A DNA stretch of 36,572 bases from Stutzerimonas stutzeri (GTDB taxonomy: Bacteria > Pseudomonadota > Gammaproteobacteria > Pseudomonadales > Pseudomonadaceae), in the NCBI RefSeq assembly GCF_024448695.1, contig NZ_JAMOHY010000030.1, forward strand, positions 1 to 36,572, given 5' to 3'. The notes beneath the pieces were generated by a model that was not told where the DNA came from, ran no database searches, and saw only the letters and a list, made by a program, of their open reading frames with translations. Position 1 is the stretch's first letter. Every line of letters begins with the position of its first letter. Both the position numbers and the translations under genes were made by a program. Positions 30,735 through 36,572 of this stretch are shown here, piece by piece.

Positions 30735-31916
30735 ATGAGCTTCGATCTCGCTTCCCGCCTGGCCGCCCGCCACGCCGAGCATCTCTATCGCCAGCGCCCG
30801 CTGTTGCAGAGTCCGCAACAGCCCGAAGTGATGGTCGATGGCGAACGGCTGCTGGCCTTCTGTTCCAACGATTACCTGGGCCTGGCCAATCACCCCGAGG
30901 TGGTCGCCGCGATGCAGCAGGGTTCGGCGAAGTGGGGCGTCGGCGGGGGTGCCTCGCACCTGGTGATCGGCCACAGCACACCGCACCATGAGCTGGAAGA
31001 GGCATTGGCCGAGTTCACCGGAAGGCCGCGTGCACTGCTGTTTTCCACGGGATACATGGCCAACCTCGCGACCGTCACCGCGCTGGTGGGGCAGGGCGAT
31101 ACGGTACTTGAAGATCGTATCAACCACGCTTCGCTACTGGATGCCGGACTGCTTAGCGGCGCGCGTTTCTCGCGCTATTTGCACAACGATTCCGAGAGCC
31201 TGGCCAAGCGCCTGGAGAAGGCCTGCGGCAATACGCTGGTGGTCACTGACGGCGTGTTCAGCATGGACGGCGACCTGGCCGACCTGCCGGCGATCTGCGC
31301 CGAAGCGAAGCAGCGAGACGCCTGGGTGATGGTCGATGACGCCCACGGTTTCGGCCCGCTGGGCGCCACCGGTGGCGGTATCGTCGAGCATTTCGGCCTG
31401 GGCATCGACGACGTCCCGGTGCTGGTCGGCACCCTGGGCAAAGCCTTCGGCACGGCAGGGGCCTTCGTTGCGGGTAGCGAGGAGCTGATCGAAACGCTGA
31501 TTCAGTTTGCCCGGCCCTACATCTACACTACCAGCCAGCCACCGGCGGTCGCCTGCGCGACGCTGAAAAGCCTGGAGTTGCTGCGCAGCGAGCACTGGCG
31601 GCGCGAGCATCTGAATCGCCTGATCGCCCGTTTCCGCCAGGGGGCCGCCGAGATCGGTCTGAGCCTGATTGACAGCCCGACGCCAATCCAGCCGATTCTG
31701 ATCGGCAGCAGCGAACGTGCGCTGGCGTTGTCCGCTGCGCTCAAGGCACGCGGCATTCTGGTTGGCGCGATTCGCCCGCCCACGGTGCCGGTCGGCAGTG
31801 CGCGACTGCGTGTCACCTTCAGTGCGTCGCATGGCGAGGCGCAGGTGGAACATCTGCTGGAAGTCCTGGCCGAATGCTGGACTCGATTGGCCGAGGAGCC
31901 AGAAGAACATGCGTGA
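30735..31916 (+). CDS. bioF: 8-amino-7-oxononanoate synthase
   Basis: PLP enzyme of the alpha-oxoamine synthase family. It joins pimeloyl-ACP (or -CoA) with L-alanine to give 8-amino-7-oxononanoate, CO2 and free ACP. The 393 residues show [22 protein letters not shown], the PLP-phosphate and Asp-His site [10 protein letters not shown] and the PLP-binding Lys236 in TLGKAFGT. The start ATG 30735 lacks a strong Shine-Dalgarno; GCGGTG 6 nt upstream is the best candidate. It overlaps bioH by 8 bp and begins a tightly coupled bioF-bioH-bioC-bioD run. Confidence 0.97.
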   Translation: MSFDLASRLAARHAEHLYRQRPLLQSPQQPEVMVDGERLLAFCSNDYLGLANHPEVVAAMQQGSAKWGVGGGASHLVIGHSTPHHELEEALAEFTGRPRALLFSTGYMANLATVTALVGQGDTVLEDRINHASLLDAGLLSGARFSRYLHNDSESLAKRLEKACGNTLVVTDGVFSMDGDLADLPAICAEAKQRDAWVMVDDAHGFGPLGATGGGIVEHFGLGIDDVPVLVGTLGKAFGTAGAFVAGSEELIETLIQFARPYIYTTSQPPAVACATLKSLELLRSEHWRREHLNRLIARFRQGAAEIGLSLIDSPTPIQPILIGSSERALALSAALKARGILVGAIRPPTVPVGSARLRVTFSASHGEAQVEHLLEVLAECWTRLAEEPEEHA

Positions 31917-32631
31917 TCAGCTGATTTTGTTGCCCGGCTGGGCGTTCGGTGCGGCGGCCCTGCAGCCGCTGTGCGAGGCACTGAACCAGCATGCGCCACA
32001 TCTTGAGACAAGCATCGAGCCGTTGCCGGAGCTGGCTGATGCCAGCGCCTGGCTGGATGAGCTGGATCGCCGCCTGCCCCGCGATGCCTGGCTCGCCGGC
32101 TGGTCGCTGGGCGGCATGTTGGCGACCGAATTGGCTGCGCGGCGTGTCGATGACTGCCCCGGCCTGATCACCCTCGCCAGCAATCCCTGTTTTCGTGCCC
32201 GTCCGCAGTGGCCCGAGGCGATGCCGGCGGATATTTTCGATGCCTTTCAGGAAGCCTTCCGGCTCGACCCCGAGCAAACGCTCAAGCGTTTTCGTTCACT
32301 CTGCAGCCGTGGCGGCTTCGATCCGCGCACGCTTGCCCGGCAACTGCAGGTCAGTCAGGCGCAACTGCCTGTCGAGGTGCTGGATGCGGGTCTGCAACTG
32401 CTGGCGCAACTGGATGGCCGGGATGCACTGCATGGCTACTTCGGGCCGCAACTGCATGTGTTTGCCGAGGGCGATGCACTGGTGCCGGTGACCGCCGTTG
32501 CGGCGCTGCGCAACTGGATGCCCGGCGTCAACCTCGCGGTGCTGGCTGATGCCAGCCATGCGTTGCCGCTGGAGTACGCCGATGAGCTGGCAGCACGCAT
32601 GGTCGCCTTCATTGAAGGACGTGGCGCATGA
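31909..32631 (+). CDS. bioH: Pimeloyl-ACP methyl ester esterase BioH
   Basis: Alpha/beta hydrolase of 240 residues that cleaves the methyl ester of pimeloyl-ACP, ending the disguised fatty-acid elongation started by BioC. The catalytic triad is visible: Ser66 in GWSLGG, Asp189 in FAEGDALVP and His217 in ASHALP. The ATG 31909 overlaps the end of bioF by 8 bp, and its stop overlaps the bioC start (ATGA). The frame is open further upstream, but that part is only bioF read out of frame. E. coli keeps bioH away from the bio operon; its place between bioF and bioC is the pseudomonad arrangement. Confidence 0.95.
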   Translation: MRDQLILLPGWAFGAAALQPLCEALNQHAPHLETSIEPLPELADASAWLDELDRRLPRDAWLAGWSLGGMLATELAARRVDDCPGLITLASNPCFRARPQWPEAMPADIFDAFQEAFRLDPEQTLKRFRSLCSRGGFDPRTLARQLQVSQAQLPVEVLDAGLQLLAQLDGRDALHGYFGPQLHVFAEGDALVPVTAVAALRNWMPGVNLAVLADASHALPLEYADELAARMVAFIEGRGA

Positions 32632-33437
32632 ACGATGTTGTGGCAGATGTTGCATCGGCCTTGCCGGACAAGCGCCGCGTCGCCGCTTCGTTTTCCCGTG
32701 CTGCCGCCAGCTATGACGCCGTGGCCGAACTGCAACGCAGAGTCGGCAATAGTCTGATCGAGCACCTGCCGGAGGACCTGCAACCTGCGCGCTGGCTCGA
32801 TCTCGGCAGCGGTACCGGCTATTTCTCGCGCCGTCTGGCGCAGCGTTTTGCGCAGTGCGAAGGTGTGGCGCTGGATATCGCCGAAGGCATGCTGCGGCAT
32901 GCCGCACCGCAGGGCGGTGCGGCTTCGTTCGTGGCGGGGGATGCCGAAAACCTGCCGCTGCGCAGCGCCTCGGTTGATCTGATCTTCTCCAGCCTGGCCC
33001 TGCAATGGTGCGAAAACTTTGCCGCCGTGCTGGCCGAGGCCGAGCGCGTGCTTCGTCCTGGCGGCGTCTTCGCCTTTAGCAGCCTGTGCAGCGGCACCCT
33101 GCAAGAGCTGCGCGACAGCTGGCAGGCGGTGGACGGTTTCGCCCACGTCAATCGCTTTCGGACAATCGAAACCTACCAGAACCTGTGCGTCGGCAGCGGC
33201 CTGAAGCTGACAAGCATCGAGGTGCAGCCTCAGGTGCTGCATTTTGTCGAGTTGCGCCAGCTGACTCACGAACTTAAGGCGCTGGGCGCGCACAACCTCA
33301 ATCCCGGACGGCCCGAGGGGCTCACCGGCCCTGCCCGCATCCGCGCGCTGATCGAGGCCTACGAGCAGTTGCGCACGCCATCCGGTCTGCCGGCCACCTA
33401 TCAGGTGGTGTATGGCGTGCTGCGCAAGGAATCCTGA
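32628..33437 (+). CDS. bioC: Malonyl-ACP O-methyltransferase BioC
   Basis: SAM-dependent methyltransferase of 269 residues that methylates malonyl-ACP so that fatty-acid synthase can extend it to pimeloyl-ACP methyl ester. Recognisable parts are the N-terminal [16 protein letters not shown], the SAM motif LDLGSGTG at 57-64, LDIAEGML, the GDAENLPL acidic loop and the BioC-typical FSSLALQWC and [10 protein letters not shown] segments. It is coupled to bioH by a 4-bp overlap and to bioD by a 1-bp gap. BioC and BioH act as a pair on the same ACP-bound intermediate. Confidence 0.96.
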   Translation: MNDVVADVASALPDKRRVAASFSRAAASYDAVAELQRRVGNSLIEHLPEDLQPARWLDLGSGTGYFSRRLAQRFAQCEGVALDIAEGMLRHAAPQGGAASFVAGDAENLPLRSASVDLIFSSLALQWCENFAAVLAEAERVLRPGGVFAFSSLCSGTLQELRDSWQAVDGFAHVNRFRTIETYQNLCVGSGLKLTSIEVQPQVLHFVELRQLTHELKALGAHNLNPGRPEGLTGPARIRALIEAYEQLRTPSGLPATYQVVYGVLRKES

Positions 33438-33438
33438 A

Positions 33439-34119
33439 ATGGCTGCGGCTTTCTTCGTCACTGGCACCGATACCGAAGTTGGCAAGACCACCATCGCCGC
33501 TGGTTTGCTGCATGCCGCGCGGCGGGCGGGGCTCAGCACCGCGGCGGCAAAACCTGTCGCCTCCGGCTGCGAAATGACTGCCGGCGGATTGCGCAACAGT
33601 GATGCGCTGGCACTGCTGGCCGAATGCACGCTGCCGATGCGTTATGAACAGGTCAATCCCTTTGCTTTCGAGCCGGCTATTGCGCCCCATCTGGCCGCAC
33701 GCGAAGCCGGCGTCGAGCTGAGTGCCGAGCGGCTGGCCGAACCTGTCAGGCGAATGCTGGCGTTGCAGGCGGATTTCTCGCTGGTGGAAGGCGCGGGCGG
33801 CTGGCGCGTGCCACTGGCGGGCCGCGAGAACCTGTCCGACCTTGCGCTGTTGCTTGGGCTGCCGGTGATTCTGGTGGTGGGCGTGCGCCTGGGTTGCATC
33901 AACCACGCACTGCTCAGCGCCGAAGCCATCGAGCGCGATGGCTTGCGGCTCGCTGGCTGGGTTGCCAATATCGTCGACCCGGCGACGTCACGCCTGGATG
34001 AGAACCTTGCGACACTGGGCGAGCGCCTGGCTGCACCTTGCCTGGGGCGAGTGCCGCGTTTACCGGTAGCCAACGCCGCTGAGGTCGCGTGCTTGCTTGA
34101 TCTGGAGCGGCTGCGCTGA
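33439..34119 (+). CDS. bioD: Dethiobiotin synthetase
   Basis: ATP-dependent carboxylase closing the ureido ring of dethiobiotin from 7,8-diaminopelargonate and CO2. The 226 residues show the P-loop GTDTEVGKT at 9-17, the KPVASGC loop with Lys38, and the EGAGGWRVPL segment of the active site. The ATG 33439 is one base after the bioC stop; the longer frame from 33412 is bioC read through. It is the last gene of the operon. bioA, needed between bioF and bioD, is not in this window and must be elsewhere. Confidence 0.97.
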   Translation: MAAAFFVTGTDTEVGKTTIAAGLLHAARRAGLSTAAAKPVASGCEMTAGGLRNSDALALLAECTLPMRYEQVNPFAFEPAIAPHLAAREAGVELSAERLAEPVRRMLALQADFSLVEGAGGWRVPLAGRENLSDLALLLGLPVILVVGVRLGCINHALLSAEAIERDGLRLAGWVANIVDPATSRLDENLATLGERLAAPCLGRVPRLPVANAAEVACLLDLERLR

Positions 34120-34128
34120 TCAGTTCTT

Positions 34129-34171
34129 CGACACCTGGCTATAACAACGCGTTCGTTATAGCCAGGTGTCG
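34129..34171. repeat. Perfect 17-bp stem-loop after bioD
   Basis: CGACACCTGGCTATAAC (34129-34145) pairs perfectly with 34155-34171 around the 9-nt loop AACGCGTTC, which itself holds the palindrome AACGCGTT. It begins 9 bp after the bioD stop. There is no T-run on either side. It is probably the 3' end structure of the bio operon mRNA, but its perfection and length exceed the usual terminator. Confidence 0.8.
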
Positions 34172-34230
34172 CTGGCGCCAGACCGCAGTCTCTGCTTCAA
34201 TGATGGCCAGCTGATTGCAGGAGCTGCATC

Positions 34231-34485
34231 ATGGAAATCAACAGTCTCATCTCATCCGGTCTTGGTGCCTTTCAGGCCGGACAACAGCGTATCGATGAGG
34301 CCGGCGCGGCGATTGCCGGTGCCAGCCTGCCTGCTGCTGACAATTCCCAGGTTGTCGCTGAAGTGGTGGAGCTAACCGAGCAACTCGTGCAGATGAAAGT
34401 CGGCGAACACGCAGCCAATGCCGGTGTGCGAATGATTCAGAGTGCCGACGAGGTGCTCGGGACCCTGATCAACACCCTCGCCTGA
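34231..34485 (+). CDS. Small protein with flagellar-rod-like termini, unknown function
   Basis: Protein of 84 residues, start ATG 34231 with AGGAG 8 nt upstream. I do not know a function. Residues 4-30 (NSLISSGLGAFQAGQQRIDE and following) resemble the N-terminal helix of flagellar rod/hook proteins of the FlgB/FlgC/FlgG group. Residues 41-84 (VVAEVVELTEQLVQMKVGEH, then VRMIQSADEVLGTLINTLA) resemble their C-terminal helix, which often reads VEEMV...AN.KVIQTADEML.TL. The central beta domain is absent, with only about ten residues between. No signal peptide, Cys or membrane helix is present. A small gene at the corresponding place after bioD in P. aeruginosa is recalled as hypothetical. Confidence 0.8.
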   Translation: MEINSLISSGLGAFQAGQQRIDEAGAAIAGASLPAADNSQVVAEVVELTEQLVQMKVGEHAANAGVRMIQSADEVLGTLINTLA

Positions 34486-34514
34486 TCTGCTGGCCGTTCT
34501 GGCCAGTTGTCGAT

Positions 34515-34535
34515 GCCCGTTCCGGGCTCTCTCTC
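34515..34535 (+). terminator. Weak terminator-like hairpin after the small protein
   Basis: GCCCG-TTC-CGGGC (34515-34527) is followed by the pyrimidine stretch TCTCTCTC. A second small stem, CTGGCC/GGCCAG, lies at 34490-34506. Together they may end the small-gene transcript. Neither has a clean T-run. Confidence 0.35.
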
Positions 34536-34587
34536 GTGCTTTGTTTACTGATTGAACAGAATGCCGCTACGGTGTTCCGATCACGGC

Positions 34588-34631
34588 TTGACATCGCTCA
34601 GGCCGAAACGTATGTTTCAAACGCCTGTTTG
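34588..34631 (+). promoter_or_regulatory. Sigma-70 promoter with two tandem PsrA-type operators
   Basis: TTGACA (34588-34593), a 17-bp spacer and TATGTT (34611-34616) make a strong sigma-70 promoter. Two fatty-acid-repressor-like sites overlap it: GAAAC-GTAT-GTTTC (34605-34618) and CAAAC-GCCT-GTTTG (34618-34631), sharing one base. These match the PsrA consensus G/CAAAC-N2-4-GTTTG/C (recalled). The first covers the -10 and the second the expected transcription start, as for a repressor released by long-chain fatty acids. Confidence 0.85.
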
Positions 34632-34727
34632 ATCCGCTGCGTGCATTGCCGAGCGGTCAGAATCCCATCCAGGGCTGGCTGGTCGCCCGGTCGCCTGAAC
34701 AAAGAACTCACCGCTGAGGTTTACGCT

Positions 34728-36533
34728 ATGCCCGACTACAAGGCCCCCTTGCGCGATATCCGCTTCGTACGTGATGAGCTGCTCGGCTACGAGGCGCATT
34801 ACCAGAGCCTGCCGGGTTGTGAAGATGCCACCCCGGACATGGTCAACGCGATTCTTGATGAAGGCGCCAAGTTCTGCGAACAGGTCATCGCGCCACTGAA
34901 TCGCGTAGGCGATATGGAAGGCTGTACCTGGAGCGAGACAGGTGTGAAGACGCCGAGCGGCTTCAAGGAAGCCTATCAACAGTTTGTTGAAGGCGGCTGG
35001 CCGAGCCTGGCCCACGACGTCGAGCACGGCGGTCAGGGGCTGCCAGAGTCGTTGGGCATGGCCATCAGCGAAATGATCGGTGAAGCCAACTGGTCCTGGG
35101 GCATGTACCCCGGCCTGTCCCATGGCGCCATGAATACTCTGCACGAACACGGCACTCCCGAGCAGCAGCAGACCTATCTGACCAAGCTGGTTTCCGGCGA
35201 ATGGACCGGCACCATGTGCCTGACCGAGCCGCATTGCGGCACCGACCTGGGCATGCTGCGCACCAAGGCAGAGCCGCAGGCCGATGGCAGCTACAAGGTC
35301 AGCGGTACCAAGATCTTCATCTCCGCGGGCGAACACGACATGGCCGACAACATCGTCCATATCGTGCTGGCCCGCCTGCCCGATGCGCCGGAAGGCACCA
35401 AGGGTATTTCGCTGTTCATCGTGCCCAAGTTCCTGCCGAACGCCGACGGCGGCGTGGGCGAGCGCAATGGTGTGTCCTGCGGCTCTCTGGAACACAAGAT
35501 GGGCATCCATGGCAACGCGACCTGCGTGATGAACTTCGACAGCGCCACCGGCTTCCTGATCGGACCGCCGAACAAGGGCCTGAACTGCATGTTCACCTTC
35601 ATGAACACCGCACGTCTGGGTACCGCACTGCAAGGCCTGGCCCATGCAGAGATCGGTTTCCAGGGCGGCATCAAGTACGCTCGCGAGCGTCTGCAGATGC
35701 GTTCGCTGACCGGCCCGAAGGCGCCCGAGAAGGCTGCCGATCCGATCATCGTCCATCCCGATGTACGCCGCATGCTGCTGACCATGAAAGCCTTCGCCGA
35801 AGGCAACCGTGCGATGCTCTACTTCGCCTCCAAGCAGGTCGACATCTCCCAGCGCAGCCAGGACGAAGAGCAGCGCAAGGCGGCTGACGCCATGCTCGCG
35901 TTCCTGACTCCGATCGCCAAGGCGTTCATGACGGAAGTGGGTTTCGAGGCTGCCAACCATGGCGTGCAGGTCTACGGTGGTCATGGCTTCATCGCCGAGT
36001 GGGGCATGGAGCAGAACGTGCGTGACAGCCGCATCTCCTGCCTGTACGAAGGCACCACTGGTATTCAGGCACTCGACCTGCTTGGTCGCAAGGTGCTGAT
36101 GACTCAGGGTGAAGCGCTGAAGGGCTTCACCAAGGTGGTGCACAAGTTCTGCCAGGCCAACGAAGGCAATGAATCGATCAAGCAGTTCGTTGAGCCGCTG
36201 GCCAAGCTGAACAAGGAATGGGGCGACCTGACCATGAAGGTCGGCATGGCCGCCATGAAGAACCGTGAGGAAGTCGGTGCCGCTTCGGTGGATTACCTGA
36301 TGTACTGCGGTTACGCCTGCCTGGCCTACTTCTGGGCAGACATGGCGCGTGTGGCATCCGAGAAGATCGCCGCCGGCGAAGACAGCGATGGTTTCTACAC
36401 CGCCAAGGTGCAGACGGCGCGCTTCTACTTCCAGCGTATTCTGCCGCGCACACGTACACATGTGGAAACCATGCTTTCCGGTGCCGACAACCTGATGGAC
36501 ATGGACGAAGCCCACTTCGAACTGGCCTACTAA
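34728..36533 (+). CDS. FadE-type acyl-CoA dehydrogenase
   Basis: FAD-dependent acyl-CoA dehydrogenase of 601 residues for the first step of beta-oxidation. Motifs are TMCLTEPHCGTDLGML (flavin/substrate), GTKIFISAGEHDM, the catalytic Glu441 in LYEGTTGIQALDLLGRK, and the C-terminal extension of the 600-residue group with MDEAHFELAY at the end. The start ATG 34728 has GAGGT 7 nt upstream; the frame upstream crosses the promoter and is not coding. It is preceded by a PsrA-type regulated promoter, which fits the PA0506-like FadE of P. aeruginosa that also follows the bio operon (recalled synteny). It is a paralogue of the minus-strand gene at 20171-21973. Acetyl-CoA from this pathway feeds GlcB. 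Confidence 0.95.
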   Translation: MPDYKAPLRDIRFVRDELLGYEAHYQSLPGCEDATPDMVNAILDEGAKFCEQVIAPLNRVGDMEGCTWSETGVKTPSGFKEAYQQFVEGGWPSLAHDVEHGGQGLPESLGMAISEMIGEANWSWGMYPGLSHGAMNTLHEHGTPEQQQTYLTKLVSGEWTGTMCLTEPHCGTDLGMLRTKAEPQADGSYKVSGTKIFISAGEHDMADNIVHIVLARLPDAPEGTKGISLFIVPKFLPNADGGVGERNGVSCGSLEHKMGIHGNATCVMNFDSATGFLIGPPNKGLNCMFTFMNTARLGTALQGLAHAEIGFQGGIKYARERLQMRSLTGPKAPEKAADPIIVHPDVRRMLLTMKAFAEGNRAMLYFASKQVDISQRSQDEEQRKAADAMLAFLTPIAKAFMTEVGFEAANHGVQVYGGHGFIAEWGMEQNVRDSRISCLYEGTTGIQALDLLGRKVLMTQGEALKGFTKVVHKFCQANEGNESIKQFVEPLAKLNKEWGDLTMKVGMAAMKNREEVGAASVDYLMYCGYACLAYFWADMARVASEKIAAGEDSDGFYTAKVQTARFYFQRILPRTRTHVETMLSGADNLMDMDEAHFELAY

Positions 36534-36554
36534 GTCCGGTTGCGCCATAAAGAA

Positions 36555-36572
36555 CCGCTGCCCTGGCAGCGG
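36555..36572 (+). terminator. Terminator hairpin at window end
   Basis: CCGCTGCC (36555-36562) and GGCAGCGG (36565-36572) form an 8-bp stem with a CT loop, 21 bp after the fadE stop, preceded by AAAGAA. The expected T-run would start just outside the window, so the terminator call rests on the stem and position. Confidence 0.65.

Noticed and set aside
31717..31908. Longer bioH frame inside bioF
   Set aside because: It is bioF read in another frame; the BioH N-terminus [11 protein letters not shown] begins at 31909.
34536..34727. Upstream extension of the fadE reading frame
   Set aside because: It runs through a sigma-70 promoter and two PsrA-type sites; the ATG at 34728 has GAGGT and the usual N-terminus.

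Overview
The window is a high-GC, densely coded chromosomal segment of a gammaproteobacterium, almost certainly a Pseudomonas sensu lato. The protein sequences, the bioBFHCD order followed by a small protein and a FadE-type acyl-CoA dehydrogenase, and the REP-like GGTGGAT/ATCCACC hairpins look most like the P. mendocina/oleovorans/alcaligenes side of the genus. That placement comes from recalled family knowledge, not a search. No phage, insertion sequence, CRISPR array, rRNA or tRNA is visible. This is core genome with a few accessory insertions.

Layout. 1-3285: glcB (malate synthase G, glyoxylate shunt) behind a promoter with two palindromes, then rarD. 3481-5840: a translationally coupled pair, a glucose-dehydrogenase-like SDR and the cytoplasmic trehalase TreF. 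5862-6949: an LEA-2 lipoprotein, a 428-bp gap with two terminator-like hairpins, and a 52-aa YqaE/Pmp3 membrane protein. 7144-13239: a tightly packed four-gene signalling operon with no chemoreceptor: CHASE3-GAF-kinase with three receivers, CheR, a CheB methylesterase domain without receiver, and a receiver-kinase. 13290-20037: minus-strand selO, an MscK-type mechanosensitive channel and an NhaP2/CvrA-type antiporter. 20171-21973: acyl-CoA dehydrogenase, divergent from a type-2 isopentenyl-diphosphate isomerase (22137-23174). 23182-26526: a chemoreceptor and a nitronate monooxygenase. 26663-29476: rlmJ, srkA and comF. 29559-34119: biotin genes bioB and bioF-bioH-bioC-bioD. 34231-36533: an 84-aa protein whose ends resemble flagellar rod proteins, and a FadE-type acyl-CoA dehydrogenase.

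Regulatory sites stand out. A near-consensus BirA operator sits between comF and bioB and covers the comF start codon. Two tandem PsrA-type operators overlap the -10 of a strong fadE promoter. A TGTAGT-N14-ACTACA element lies upstream of glcB. An 11-bp inverted repeat flanks the fni promoter region.

The best candidate for an under-described system is the kinase-CheR-CheB-kinase operon. Its first kinase carries a Glu/Gln-rich coiled coil directly before the dimerisation helix, with Glu-Glu pairs exactly seven residues apart. CheR and CheB could therefore act on the kinase itself instead of on a chemoreceptor; this is inference.
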